From: Vreelandella glaciei
Lineage (GTDB): Bacteria > Pseudomonadota > Gammaproteobacteria > Pseudomonadales > Halomonadaceae
Assembly: GCF_013415125.1 (NCBI RefSeq)
Contig: NZ_JACCDE010000015.1
Coordinates: forward strand, 58,135 to 122,134
Length of the DNA stretch: 64,000 bases
Direction of reading: 5' to 3'
This document shows, one piece after another, positions 37,086-46,603 of this stretch. The position numbers were made by a program, and so were the translations under genes. Each line of letters starts with the position of its first letter. The first letter of the stretch is position 1. The notes beneath the pieces were generated by a model. That model saw only the letters and a list, made by a program, of their open reading frames with translations, was not told the origin of the DNA and made no database searches.

Positions 37086-38510
37086 TTAAGAAGCACTACC
37101 TAAAGGCTGCACTATGCGAACTTGGGCTTTTCCCAAGCGCTTGGCATCATACATGGCAACATCGGCTCGCTTTAATAGCTCGTTGGCCGTTTCAGCACTA
37201 GTCGGCATGTACATGACAACACCTATGCTTGCGCTGATATTCAGCGCCGCATTGCCAGCAGCAAACGGCTCTTCAATCACCTGTATTAATTTGTTAGCCA
37301 ACGGCTCAATCGCCATGGACTCACTGCCTTCTAATAGCAAGACAAACTCATCGCCGGCCCACCGCGCTATATAGTCGGTTTCACGGACGGTCTCCACCAA
37401 TCGTTTAGCCATCACACGCAGCAGCTCATCACCCATGGCATGGCCATGAGTGTCGTTAATCGCTTTAAAACCGTCCAGATCCATGAATAAAACTGCTAAG
37501 GGCTTTTGAGTACGCCGAGTACGGGCCATTGCGTCAGGCAGGCGTTCATCTAGGGCACGTCGATTAGGCAGTTTAGTTAATACGTCTTCACGGGCCTGTT
37601 GATCGCGCAAACGCTCTAGCTGCTGTCGTTCGGTAATATCATGGATAAAAAGACTGCGTCGCTCGCGGCCATCAATGATTAATGTCTTGATGCGAACCTC
37701 GACGGGCAGCTCCTTGCCATCATGGCACCGCGCTGTATAGGTGATAGGGCCTTGATCACTCTCAGTTGGCAAGCCATTAGGAAAGAGTAGTTGAGTGATG
37801 GTCCTTGCCAGCACAGCTTTGCGTGGCCAGCCAAACATTAACTCAGCCGCTCGATTCCAATCCAGAATAACGCCCTGTGAATCAACGCTGATATAGGCGT
37901 CATAGGCGGACTCAATGACCAGATTGAGCTCGTTAGTGCGCCGCTCAATCTGGCACTCCATGCTGTAATGAAGCTCGTTTAACGCCCGCTGAGATTCTTG
38001 TGCTTTTTTTCTCTCTCGGATCAGCCGCTCACGAAGGCGAATTTCATCAGTCACAATCGCCGCTAAATCTTTCAAAGCCGCCAGCTCCTGCTCTCTAAGA
38101 GTACGAGGCTTAATATCAATCGCACAGAGGGATCCCAACGCAAGCCCATTGGAGGTGCACAGCGGAATACCTGCATAAAAGCGAACCCCATCCGAAACGG
38201 CCACATAAGGATTTTGCGCAAAGCGAGGGTCCTTGCGTGCATCTTCAACAATTAACGGCTCTGAGGCCATCACTGTATAAGCGCAAAAAGCCACATCTCG
38301 CGTTGTCTCGCGGGTTTCCACGCCCACGCGCGACTTAATCCACTGACGCTCGGCATCAATCAACGTGATCGTTGAGATAGGCACATTCAGTAACTGGGTA
38401 ACCAGCCTGGTGACGCGGTCAAACGCTGGTTCATCCGGGGTATCTAATAGTTCAAGCTCATAAAGAGCGGCTAACCGCGCCTCTTCATTAGATGCTATGG
38501 GGTAGCTCAT
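37086..38510 (-). CDS. GAF-PAS-GGDEF diguanylate cyclase
   Basis: The 474-aa protein has an N-terminal GAF domain (about 25-160; STITLIDAERQWIKSRVG), a coiled linker, a PAS domain (about 205-310) and a C-terminal GGDEF domain. The signature reads WAGDEF, an accepted variant of GGDEF, and the product-inhibition site RxxD is present as RETD five residues before it, so it is probably active and feedback controlled. It makes c-di-GMP in response to a GAF/PAS ligand, redox or light cue. There is no transmembrane segment, so it is cytoplasmic. Confidence 0.88.
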   Translation of the reverse strand: MSYPIASNEEARLAALYELELLDTPDEPAFDRVTRLVTQLLNVPISTITLIDAERQWIKSRVGVETRETTRDVAFCAYTVMASEPLIVEDARKDPRFAQNPYVAVSDGVRFYAGIPLCTSNGLALGSLCAIDIKPRTLREQELAALKDLAAIVTDEIRLRERLIRERKKAQESQRALNELHYSMECQIERRTNELNLVIESAYDAYISVDSQGVILDWNRAAELMFGWPRKAVLARTITQLLFPNGLPTESDQGPITYTARCHDGKELPVEVRIKTLIIDGRERRSLFIHDITERQQLERLRDQQAREDVLTKLPNRRALDERLPDAMARTRRTQKPLAVLFMDLDGFKAINDTHGHAMGDELLRVMAKRLVETVRETDYIARWAGDEFVLLLEGSESMAIEPLANKLIQVIEEPFAAGNAALNISASIGVVMYMPTSAETANELLKRADVAMYDAKRLGKAQVRIVQPLGSAS

Positions 38511-38573
38511 TGTAATATCACCCCTTTAGGTAGGTGTAGATCTACCAGCATATCGCGACCAGCACTTTCCTGC

Positions 38574-39953
38574 TTACTGCCTATGGTTTTTACTCATACT
38601 CGCGAGCAAAACACTCACCAGCGTTGAGGCGACTAGCGCGCCGACAAACGGTCCCAACGTAGGAATACTGCCCGGAAAACTGGCAGCTACCACTCCCGCG
38701 ATGAGGCTGCCCTGACTGAACCACCCTGGAATAATGGCACCCAGCAACCCTGCAATGCCTCCCGCAATAGCCGCAAAAGGGGTCATTCGTTGCCACAGAC
38801 CTAGCAGCACAGGCACCACAATGGCGGCACACAGTAAGTCAGCAATCAGGAACAGCCGCAGTACCGACAACCCCTGCAAAGCAATCACTACCACCGGTAT
38901 CATCAATGCAATCGTGACCCAGCGGGCAGCGGCGATGGAAACACCCCGCTGTTCGCTGCGCGACACCACCAGGGAAGCGATACCATTTTGTAACGTATCA
39001 ACACTGGAGGCTACCAAAGTGACTGCCAGCACTAAAGCGGGGAGTGTCAGCCAAGCTGGGGCCTCCGTTAGCAGCGCGAAAAACGGCATCGGCGGCTCGC
39101 CAAGGGGAACCCCACTCATTGACGCCAGCATGCCCAAACCACCAATTAGCATCACGACTAAGACGGTCATACCGCCGCCTAGCCAAGCGCCACGGCCCAG
39201 GCTTTGATCGTCCTTTGCCGCCCAAACGCGCTGCCAATACCCCTGATGGAAGAGGTTCGCTGCGGTGACGGCGATGACCAGCGTTAACGCAACGCTTAGC
39301 GCGCTGGCAACGGGGATTGAAGGCAGCGTTGCCTCGCTAGGCATTGTGGGTAGGCGCCATAACGTAACGCTACCTACCGCCAACAAAAGCGCTAGCAACA
39401 GCCATGCCTGCCATCGGTCCGTGGCAAGGCTGGCACGCAACCCGCCAACCGCCGTATACACCAGAGTGGTGAGGGCAACGCCAATAATCACCAGCGCGGG
39501 CGGCACATCTGACAATAGCGCGGTGATTGACCCAATGGCGGTGAGCTCCGCTGCCAGAAAGCAAGCCATATAGCCAACCGACACCAACGTTACCCAGCGC
39601 CGCACGCCTGGGCCATAGCACGCTTCTGCAAACTCTGCGATGCTGCGCCCTTCCGGCAATGCACGGCGAATTTTTGGGCCATAGAGTCCTAATACAATAA
39701 ACGGCAGTGCCGACCCTAGCGCATAACCTGCTAATGCGAGGGGGCCAACAAAAGCGCCAATTTCGGGCGGGGCAAAGAGTATCCACGCCCCCATGCCAGA
39801 GGCAAGAAAGGAGAGACCCAGGGTTGAAGCTGTTTGTGAGTTACGAGCCGTGACATAGTCATCAACGGGTCCATCTACCCAGCGAGCCCGTAGGCCTAAA
39901 AAAGCAAAGCAGCACAGCGCCGCGCCAAGCACGGCTGACGTCAGGTATAGCAT
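38574..39953 (-). CDS. sodium:solute symporter controlled by TPP riboswitch (ThiV-like)
   Basis: This 459-aa protein has 12-13 hydrophobic segments and belongs to the SSS family (PanF/PutP-like; for example SIAEFAEACYGPGVRRW and LFHQGYWQRVWAAKDD). A thiamine-pyrophosphate riboswitch lies directly upstream, so the substrate is most likely thiamine or a precursor such as a pyrimidine or thiazole moiety. SSS-type transporters behind TPP riboswitches have been predicted before under the name ThiV. The ATG at 39953 is paired inside the riboswitch P1 stem. No thiamine biosynthesis gene is adjacent. Confidence 0.82.
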   Translation of the reverse strand: MLYLTSAVLGAALCCFAFLGLRARWVDGPVDDYVTARNSQTASTLGLSFLASGMGAWILFAPPEIGAFVGPLALAGYALGSALPFIVLGLYGPKIRRALPEGRSIAEFAEACYGPGVRRWVTLVSVGYMACFLAAELTAIGSITALLSDVPPALVIIGVALTTLVYTAVGGLRASLATDRWQAWLLLALLLAVGSVTLWRLPTMPSEATLPSIPVASALSVALTLVIAVTAANLFHQGYWQRVWAAKDDQSLGRGAWLGGGMTVLVVMLIGGLGMLASMSGVPLGEPPMPFFALLTEAPAWLTLPALVLAVTLVASSVDTLQNGIASLVVSRSEQRGVSIAAARWVTIALMIPVVVIALQGLSVLRLFLIADLLCAAIVVPVLLGLWQRMTPFAAIAGGIAGLLGAIIPGWFSQGSLIAGVVAASFPGSIPTLGPFVGALVASTLVSVLLASMSKNHRQ

Positions 39954-40047
39954 GTCGCACTTCCTCCGCCGGTACGAACCGGATCAGGTTCCAGGGTCTG
40001 CGCAGCGCGCATTCTCAGCCCTTGCAAGCAGGGCTCCCCTGGCGACA
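39953..40047 (-). promoter_or_regulatory. TPP (thiamine pyrophosphate) riboswitch
   Basis: On the minus strand the conserved elements occur in order: GGGGAGCCC (P2/P3), GGGCTGAGA (the CTGAGA core at 40018-40013), ACCCTGGAACCTGAT (39989-39983 for ACCTGAT), the P4/P5 hairpin CCGG-TTCGTA-CCGG, and GCGGAGGAAG. TGTCGC (40047-40042) pairs with GCGACA (39958-39953), closing P1 and including the first base of the start codon. The Shine-Dalgarno GGAGG (39967-39963) lies within the aptamer, so TPP binding should block translation initiation directly. Confidence 0.95.
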
Positions 40048-40111
40048 GTGAATGAAGACAGTATCGTCAACCAAAAACGCGTCTTAGTAAAGTTTCGCGT
40101 CTTAGTAAAAT

Positions 40112-40714
40112 TTAAGGTGTGTTGGCAGCCTCCGCGCGAGGCACCCGCCCCATCAGATAGAACTCCTCATTGGGCGGCGTACCCGCCAGGGTGACCAGTC
40201 GATTCGACAAACCAAAAAACGCCGCGATGGCGCCTATATCCCAGCAGTCCTCTTGGCTAAAACCTTCTTGCCGCAGGCGCGTGCGCCACTTATCGGTCAT
40301 TTCACCGACATCAATGGCACAATGCATGGCAAAGTCGAGCATGACTCGGTGGCGCTCACTAATCGGTGCCACGCGATGGTTGATGGCGACCTGATCCGCA
40401 AGCAGCGGGTCTTTGCTGTAGATGCGCACCAGTGCCCCATGCGCCACCACGCAATACAAGCAGCGATTGCGCGCACTGGTAGCGACCACAATCATCTCTT
40501 TCTCGGCTTTAGTGAGCGAGTCAGATTCACGCTCCATTAGCGCATCATGGTAGGCAAAGAAAGCACGAAACTCAGCAGGACGATGGGCCAACATTAAAAA
40601 TACATTAGGCACAAACCCTGCCTTTTCCTGGACGGCCAAAATAGTATGGCGAATATCGTCGGGCAGATCATCTAACGTTTCTGGTACATTAAAACGGCTT
40701 AATGGAGCAGACAT
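40112..40714 (-). CDS. AhpD-like peroxidase-related protein (carboxymuconolactone decarboxylase fold)
   Basis: The 200-aa protein has the all-helical AhpD/CMD fold with the redox-type motif RNRCLYCVVAHG (CxxC and a His three residues on). It fits the 'uncharacterized peroxidase-related enzyme' group (long N-terminal LPDDIRHTILAVQEKAGFVPN). It may reduce hydroperoxides with an unknown partner. The start at 40714 with GAGGTGA upstream is preferred over 40786. Confidence 0.83.
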   Translation of the reverse strand: MSAPLSRFNVPETLDDLPDDIRHTILAVQEKAGFVPNVFLMLAHRPAEFRAFFAYHDALMERESDSLTKAEKEMIVVATSARNRCLYCVVAHGALVRIYSKDPLLADQVAINHRVAPISERHRVMLDFAMHCAIDVGEMTDKWRTRLRQEGFSQEDCWDIGAIAAFFGLSNRLVTLAGTPPNEEFYLMGRVPRAEAANTP

Positions 40715-40796
40715 AATCACCTCTTTATTGTTCAGTTTAACCATCTCATTAAAACGACTTAGCCATAACGAAACAAAAGAACACATCTCCGGTCGT

Positions 40797-41137
40797 CTAA
40801 ACGAACTGTTTCCTGCCCCCTACCAAGCGTTTGAAAATGCTACGGATGAGCGCCAACTACTTATTCGGATCATGCTGCATATGTTACTGGCCCGCCCAAT
40901 GACGCGGGGCCAAATGACCTTGAGAGCCATTCATGGCTGGGAAAATGGTGGGTTTGAGCCCGACGGCCTTCAGCATGTCGACTACGCCCTCAGTAACGTC
41001 TCTGACTTCAAACGAGCAGTGCAGGATTTTGAACACGCCTCCAAGCACAACACGCCCTGCTGGTACTGCATGAAAGCCAACTCGGCCCCCTTGAACAATT
41101 GCTGGAAGAAAGCTTGCCGTTGTTTGATAACTTTTAA
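40797..41137 (+). pseudogene. frameshifted hypothetical coding remnant
   Basis: One frame reads LNELFPAPYQAFENATDERQ...ALSNVSDFKRAVQDFE and then turns into Cys/Trp-rich sequence, while a second frame, opened after a TGA at 41030, reads RLQAQHALLVLHESQLGPL and ends LPLFDNF at a stop at 41135-41137. Joined at about 41031 the two give one continuous, soluble, leucine-rich protein of roughly 110 residues. I do not recognise the family. The alternative is that both are chance open frames. Confidence 0.4.
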
Positions 41138-41237
41138 ATCACGATATGTCGGTTCATCGGCTTGGCTTTGGCCTCACCTGCTATCAATTGACCCCGCTTA
41201 ATGCGGGGCCAGCCTCAGGCATTGAATAGCGCTTCAT

Positions 41238-42737
41238 TTAGCCAAGCGAAATCGTACTATTAATGCCACTGGAAACATTCTCTGGTTCAAACCAACGCGC
41301 TGTGACGGTTTTGGTTTGCGTCCAGAAGGCAATCGCCTGTTTGCCGTTAGGCCCTAAATCCCCCAGCTTTGATGCCCGCGAGCCAGTGAAGCTGAAGTAG
41401 GCAACCGGTACGGGGATGGGCACATTGATACCAATCTGACCCACGTCGATATCGGTTTCAAAACGGCGAGCAATCCAACCAGAGTTAGTAAAGATAGAGG
41501 TGCCATTGCCGTTGGGGTTGGCGTTGATAAATTCGATCGCTTCATCGAGGGTTTCAACACTGACCACACACAGCACAGGCCCAAAAATCTCTTCGCGGTA
41601 AATGGTCATATCCGCGGTCACATCCGAAAACAGAGTGGGGCCCACGAAGTTACCGTTGGGGTAGCCGTCCACTTGAACATTGCGACCATCGACCATCAGT
41701 TTGGCGCCCTCTTTTTCGCCTGCATCGATTAAACGCAGCACACGATCACGAGCAGCCGGCGATACCAGTGGCCCTAAATCGGCATCCAACTGGGTGCCCG
41801 GCCCCACTTTCATTGCCCGCGCCGCCTCAACAATGTCGCTTAGCCATTCGCGTGCCTCACCGACTAGCACCACCACCGAATTCGCCATGCAGCGCTGGCC
41901 CGCCGCACCAAAGGCTGAGCCCAGCAAGTTATTGATCGCCTGACTACGGTTGGCATCCGGCATCACCACGCAGTGGTTCTTGGCCCCCATCATCGCCTGC
42001 ATGCGCTTGCCCGCTGCCGCCGCGCGGTTATAAAGCAGCGAACCCACGTGGGTAGAGCCAATGAATGAGAGCGCCTTGATATCCTGATGGTCAGCAATTT
42101 GATTGGCCACATCCGGGCCCCCGTGTACCACATTAAGCACGCCGGGCGGGATGCCGGCTTCGTGAGCCAGTTCGACTAAGCGCATAGTGGAGCTTGGGTC
42201 TTGCTCTGAAGGCTTGAGAACAAAGGTATTGCCGGTAGCAATGGCCAGCGGAAACATAAAGCACGGCAACATAATGGGGAAGTTGAACGCGGTAATGCCG
42301 GCCCCAACACCCAGCGGCTGGTGCATGGTGTAAACATCCACCTCATTGGCGGCATTTTCAGCCAGCTCACCCAGTTGGAGCGAGGTAATCGAACATGCGT
42401 GCTCCACCACTTCCAAGCCACGGCCTACTTCGCCTTCCGCATCCGGCAGGGTTTTGCCGTGCTCTTCAGTAATCAGCGCCGCCAGCTCTGCGGTATTGTC
42501 ACGAATTAACGCCTGAAGCTTGAGCATGATGCGCATTCGCTTGCCAAGCGGCACTTTACGCCACTCCTTGAAAGCCTCCTTAGCATTACTGATGGCACGC
42601 TCCACTTCGTCAGCGGTGCAAAACGGCACCCGCGCAACCACCTCTTGTGTGGCGGGGTTAATCACATCGCGCCATTCCTGACTTTGCGAAGGTACGGGCT
42701 GACCATTGATATACATGGGTATTTCGCGAACGGACAT
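41238..42737 (-). CDS. mmsA: CoA-acylating methylmalonate-semialdehyde dehydrogenase
   Basis: MmsA oxidises methylmalonate or malonate semialdehyde to propionyl- or acetyl-CoA in valine, inositol and beta-alanine breakdown. The 499-aa aldehyde dehydrogenase has the cofactor region [16 protein letters not shown] and the catalytic Cys in [13 protein letters not shown], typical of the MmsA branch. The ATG at 42737 with AGGAGC upstream gives the family N-terminus ([12 protein letters not shown]). No other valine or inositol gene is adjacent. Confidence 0.9.
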   Translation of the reverse strand: MSVREIPMYINGQPVPSQSQEWRDVINPATQEVVARVPFCTADEVERAISNAKEAFKEWRKVPLGKRMRIMLKLQALIRDNTAELAALITEEHGKTLPDAEGEVGRGLEVVEHACSITSLQLGELAENAANEVDVYTMHQPLGVGAGITAFNFPIMLPCFMFPLAIATGNTFVLKPSEQDPSSTMRLVELAHEAGIPPGVLNVVHGGPDVANQIADHQDIKALSFIGSTHVGSLLYNRAAAAGKRMQAMMGAKNHCVVMPDANRSQAINNLLGSAFGAAGQRCMANSVVVLVGEAREWLSDIVEAARAMKVGPGTQLDADLGPLVSPAARDRVLRLIDAGEKEGAKLMVDGRNVQVDGYPNGNFVGPTLFSDVTADMTIYREEIFGPVLCVVSVETLDEAIEFINANPNGNGTSIFTNSGWIARRFETDIDVGQIGINVPIPVPVAYFSFTGSRASKLGDLGPNGKQAIAFWTQTKTVTARWFEPENVSSGINSTISLG

Positions 42738-43046
42738 AACGTTGCTCCTGTTTATAGTTGTGGTTTTGGTGGTGGTTTTGACTATGGTTGTTATGGCTGT
42801 GATTGCTGTCATAAAGCAGTGACTGCCTGCGCACCGCTGTCAGCAAGAACACAGGGTATAGCAGCAAGTTAACGTTAACGTCAACCAAGTATCCTATGAG
42901 TAAACAAAATCTGCCGCATGGCGTCAATTAGCCTTTTCATTGTTGTGCCGTGGTGGCTATGCTTCCGCTAACCAGGGGCGCCGTGGTTTTTCAAACCGTT
43001 CACGGCAAACGCTACGCATGACGTGTTTAAGCACAGGGAACTAACG
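42738..43046. other. mmsA / metallopeptidase divergent gap with low-complexity tract
   Basis: These 309 bp lie between two divergent starts. 42750-42812 is a low-complexity stretch, rich in TTG/TGG on the plus strand and ACA/ACC on the minus strand, that reads open as a Thr-rich extension of mmsA but is probably its untranslated leader. I see no RNA gene or clear promoter in the rest. Confidence 0.5.
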
Positions 43047-44102
43047 ATGCAGACCTTCAGCTGCCGCTGTGGCAATTCACTCTTTTATGAAAACACCCAC
43101 TGCCTTACCTGCCAATCAGACGTCGGCTGGTGCCCCGCCTGTAGCAATATTGTCGCGATTGAGCCGTTGGACAACGGTGGCTATCGCTGTACGCACCCAG
43201 GTTGCGATACAGCGCTGATGAAGTGCCACAACTACGCCGTTGAGAACGTCTGTAACCGCATGGTGGTGATGGAACGCGGCCAAGCGGATGTACTATGTGA
43301 CTGCTGTCGTTATAACGAGGTAATTCCCGACCTCAATATTGAAGGCCATCGTGAACGCTGGGCGGCGCTTGAAGCAGCAAAGCGGCGGCTATTTCATACC
43401 CTCGATCTACTCAAGCTGCCACATGGCACCAAAGACGATTCCATTAACGTGCCGCTAAGCTTTTCATTTATGGCCGATGCCCTTCCCGACCAGGGGTTAT
43501 GGCGCTCTACCGCGAAGCAAGAGAAGGTGTATACCGGCCATGCGTCGGGCCATATCACCATTAACGTCAAAGAAGCCGATGACGTTGAGCGTGAACGCTT
43601 GCGCGTCGATATGAACGAATCACACCGCACACTCATCGGTCACTTCCGCCATGAAATTGGCCACTATTATTGGGATGTATTGGTAAAGGATCGCGATGAA
43701 GAGGCGTGTCGTGCGTTGTTTGGCAACCACCATCGACCAAGCTACGCAGAGGCGCTAGAGCGTTACTATCAGCAGGGCGCCCCCAGCGACTGGCCTGCGC
43801 GTTTTATCTCTGCTTACGCCACCATGCACCCCTGGGAAGACTTCGCCGAAACCTTCGCCTATTACTTGGATATGGTGGCCGTGCTGGATACCGCACTGCA
43901 CATGGGCATTACACATGTCGAATATGACGGTAGCCTGGACAGCATGTTGATGGCTTTTCATCAGGTCGGCTTGGCGGTGAACGAACTCAACCGGGATATG
44001 GGGCTACTCGACCTTTCGCCAGCGGCGCTCGCCCCCGCCGTGCGGGATAAACTGGCGTACCTGCATCAACTGATCCAAGCCGCCAGCCCTGTTGAGCGCT
44101 AG
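43047..44102 (+). CDS. zinc-ribbon metallopeptidase (COG4307/DUF2248 type)
   Basis: The 351-aa protein begins with several CxxC pairs (CRCGNSLFYENTHCLTC, GWCPAC, CDCC) forming zinc ribbons, then a peptidase domain with HEIGHYYW at 202 (His202, Glu203, His206), an HExxH-like gluzincin motif with a downstream Glu in WEDFAETFAYYLD. Members of this family occur beside alpha-E, circularly permuted ATP-grasp and transglutaminase-like genes, as here, and have been proposed to process a peptide tag or product. The ATG at 43047 has AGGGA 7 nt upstream. It is convergent with the alpha-E gene. Confidence 0.85.
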   Translation: MQTFSCRCGNSLFYENTHCLTCQSDVGWCPACSNIVAIEPLDNGGYRCTHPGCDTALMKCHNYAVENVCNRMVVMERGQADVLCDCCRYNEVIPDLNIEGHRERWAALEAAKRRLFHTLDLLKLPHGTKDDSINVPLSFSFMADALPDQGLWRSTAKQEKVYTGHASGHITINVKEADDVERERLRVDMNESHRTLIGHFRHEIGHYYWDVLVKDRDEEACRALFGNHHRPSYAEALERYYQQGAPSDWPARFISAYATMHPWEDFAETFAYYLDMVAVLDTALHMGITHVEYDGSLDSMLMAFHQVGLAVNELNRDMGLLDLSPAALAPAVRDKLAYLHQLIQAASPVER

Positions 44103-44106
44103 CCCG

Positions 44107-45117
44107 TCAATCGTTGTCGTTGTCCCCTGCGTGGCTTTGGCTTTGTGTCTGGCTTTGCGTTTGTGCCACTCGGGGAACAGTGTCGTCATTCACAAAGTAG
44201 GTCGCACTAAGCGTATCGTGAATGGCAGCAAAGCCAATTTGCAGCTCGTCGATAAAGGCATGCAGCTTGCTCGGCGAATGGGCAAGCGCTTGGATATCGG
44301 CATCGACTACGTCCGCTCGAACCAGCGAAACCGTGGCCGCGGGGCGGTCTTGACGGGGAAGCAAAGTAAGCTCATGGCCTAGCGTTTCTAGGCTGCAGGC
44401 AATCGAACGTGGCAGGCTGGGGTCTTGGAGCAAAAAGCGCAGCACATCCGGCCCCCGTACGCGTAAACGCACCTGCTGACGGTACATTTGATACGCGGTG
44501 AGTGATTTAAGCACACTCATCCACTGCAAGTTTTCAAATGGCAGCAGCTCCTCAGGGTTTTGCGGCAGCAAGCTGGCAGAGCGCACGTCCACAATGCGCG
44601 TCGTCATATCCGCCCGCTCCAACTGGCGCCCTAATTCAATAAACGTACGCGCCGGGCCATGACTCAAGGTGCCCTCAATGAGCCCCGTTAACGCTTGGCA
44701 ACCACGAATCACGCTTTTGAGAAAGCTATCGCGGCGGCGCGGGCTAACGCCATGTTCAGCATGGTCGACGACGCTCAGATAGAGCTGATTAACCTCCTCC
44801 CAAATCTCCCGAGGCACCACATCCCGGGTGGTTCTGAGGTTCTCGCGAGCACTGGCGAGGGCGGAGATAATCGAAATATCATTCTCGGTATCGGCACATA
44901 AAAAATGTACGACATTGCGCTCATCGAAGTCTGTATGGCGTGCGGTGAAGGCTTCCAGGCTGCCGGTCATTTCGATAAGTGGAGCCCAACCTAACGGCAA
45001 GCGTCCCGGCAAATCCAGCATAAGGTGGCTGTTAACGCTCAATAGGCGCGCGGTATCTTCCGCTCGTTCAATATAACGCGCCATCCAGTAAAGATTCTCA
45101 GCAACGCGTGACAGCAT
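44107..45117 (-). CDS. alpha-E domain protein (COG2307/DUF403)
   Basis: The 336-aa all-helical protein is a free alpha-E (DUF403) protein: MLSRVAENLYWMARYIERAEDTARLL at the N-terminus and HGPARTFIELGRQLERADMTTRI in the middle. Alpha-E proteins accompany circularly permuted ATP-grasp ligases, but their own activity is not established. The C-terminal 20 residues are a Gln/Thr/Ser repeat (TQSQTQSQSQ) followed by Asn/Asp. It begins 4 bp after the ATP-grasp gene and is surely co-transcribed with it. Confidence 0.9.
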   Translation of the reverse strand: MLSRVAENLYWMARYIERAEDTARLLSVNSHLMLDLPGRLPLGWAPLIEMTGSLEAFTARHTDFDERNVVHFLCADTENDISIISALASARENLRTTRDVVPREIWEEVNQLYLSVVDHAEHGVSPRRRDSFLKSVIRGCQALTGLIEGTLSHGPARTFIELGRQLERADMTTRIVDVRSASLLPQNPEELLPFENLQWMSVLKSLTAYQMYRQQVRLRVRGPDVLRFLLQDPSLPRSIACSLETLGHELTLLPRQDRPAATVSLVRADVVDADIQALAHSPSKLHAFIDELQIGFAAIHDTLSATYFVNDDTVPRVAQTQSQTQSQSHAGDNDND

Positions 45118-45121
45118 GGCG

Positions 45122-46603
45122 TTAGGCTCCTTTCACCGCGGCCGCTGCCGCCTTATCGTCGGTTTCTACAATCCAGGTATCTTTACTGCCGCCGCCTTGT
45201 GAAGAGTTCACCACCAGCGATCCTTCTATCAAAGCCACCCGCGTCAAACCACCGGTCGTGACATGAATTTCAGGCCCTGAGAGTATGAAAGGGCGTAAAT
45301 CCACATGGCGCGGCTGCGGTAACCCATTCGCTAGCGTAGGCGTAGTCGAAAGCGCCAGGGTGGGCTGGGCCATATAATTGCGGGGATTTGCCTTGATCAA
45401 CTGCGCAAACTCATCGCGGGTCTCTTTGGTTGAGCGCGGGCCAATCAACATGCCGTAGCCGCCCGACTCATTGGCGGGCTTGACGACCAATTCATCCAGG
45501 TGGTCGAGCACATAGCGGCGGTCGTCTTCAAACATGCACAGGTAGCTCGGCACGTTGGGCAACAGCGGCTCCTGATCGAGGTAATAACGAATCAGCGCAG
45601 GTACGAAAGCGTAAACCACCTTGTCATCCGCCACCCCAGCGCCCGGCGCGTTGGCCAGCGCGACTTTACCCGCCCGCCAAGCGCGCATCAGGCCCGCAAC
45701 ACCCAGCATTGACTCAGGATTAAACGCTTCCGGGTCGAGAAATTCATCATCAACACGGCGGTAAATAACATCCACGCGGCGCATACCCTCGACGGTGCGC
45801 ATATACACCACATCATCGTCATCCACTAACAGGTCACTTCCCTGCACCAGTTCTACACCCATTTGCTGGGCAAGATAGGCGTGCTCGAAGTAGGCAGAGT
45901 TATAAATCCCTGGGGTCAGCACCACAATTTGCGGGTCATCGCCAGGTCGCGGCGACATCGACGCTAGCATGTCGTAAAGCTGAGCCACGTAATCATCAAC
46001 CGGCAAAATCTTGCCTGAGGCGAATAACTCCGGCAGCACTCGCTTAGTGACATTGCGATTTTCAAGCATGTAAGAGACGCCGGAAGGAATGCGCAGGTTA
46101 TCTTCCAGCACAAAAAGCGTACCGTCGCCATCGCGCACCAGGTCTGACCCGCAAACATGCGCCCACACGCCGTGAGGGGGATTAATACCTACACACTGAG
46201 GGCGAAAATTAACCGACTGCGCCAATACCTCAGCGGGTAATACTTTGTCCTTGATCACCTTTTGGTCGTGATAGAGATCATCAATAAATAAGTTTAGCGC
46301 CTGCACGCGCTGCTTGAGCCCCGCCTCGGTTTTACGCCACTCATTGGCGGGAATAATGCGCGGCACAATATCAAACGGCCAGGCACGGTCGATCATTGCC
46401 CCTTCTGAATAAACGGTGAAAGTAATCCCCATGGTACGGATGGCGATCTCCGCCGCCGTCTTGCGCTCCGCTAACTCTTCTGCGCTAAACCTTGCCAACA
46501 TGTTGCACAGTTCACCCGCTGACTCGCGTGGCTGACCGGGCGCTGCCATCAGCTCATCGTAAAAATCACGACACGCATAGTTATTCCAATTCACTTGGCT
46601 CAT
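45122..46603 (-). CDS. circularly permuted ATP-grasp protein (COG2308)
   Basis: The 493-aa protein is a type 2 circularly permuted ATP-grasp ligase. Metal/ATP residues are visible in FVLEDNLRIPSGVSYMLENR (Glu167, Asn169) and in the phosphate/adenine loop VVKPANESGGYGMLIG (Lys375, Glu379). Such enzymes form amide bonds, probably adding amino acids to a peptide or protein end. It is the first gene of a two-gene operon with the alpha-E protein and diverges from the transglutaminase/DUF2126 gene. The substrate is unknown. Confidence 0.9.
   Translation of the reverse strand: MSQVNWNNYACRDFYDELMAAPGQPRESAGELCNMLARFSAEELAERKTAAEIAIRTMGITFTVYSEGAMIDRAWPFDIVPRIIPANEWRKTEAGLKQRVQALNLFIDDLYHDQKVIKDKVLPAEVLAQSVNFRPQCVGINPPHGVWAHVCGSDLVRDGDGTLFVLEDNLRIPSGVSYMLENRNVTKRVLPELFASGKILPVDDYVAQLYDMLASMSPRPGDDPQIVVLTPGIYNSAYFEHAYLAQQMGVELVQGSDLLVDDDDVVYMRTVEGMRRVDVIYRRVDDEFLDPEAFNPESMLGVAGLMRAWRAGKVALANAPGAGVADDKVVYAFVPALIRYYLDQEPLLPNVPSYLCMFEDDRRYVLDHLDELVVKPANESGGYGMLIGPRSTKETRDEFAQLIKANPRNYMAQPTLALSTTPTLANGLPQPRHVDLRPFILSGPEIHVTTGGLTRVALIEGSLVVNSSQGGGSKDTWIVETDDKAAAAAVKGA

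Noticed and set aside
37086..38510. Diguanylate cyclase inactivated by the WAGDEF variant
   Set aside because: AGDEF is a tolerated variant in active enzymes, and the RxxD inhibition site five residues upstream is intact, so loss of activity is not supported.
38734..39573. Open frames on the plus strand across the symporter gene
   Set aside because: They are Arg/Pro/Ser-rich antisense frames of a membrane protein gene with no ribosome-binding sites or recognisable domains.
42738..42812. 25-residue Thr-rich N-terminal extension of MmsA
   Set aside because: The ATG at 42737 has a good ribosome-binding site and matches the family start. The extension is low complexity.
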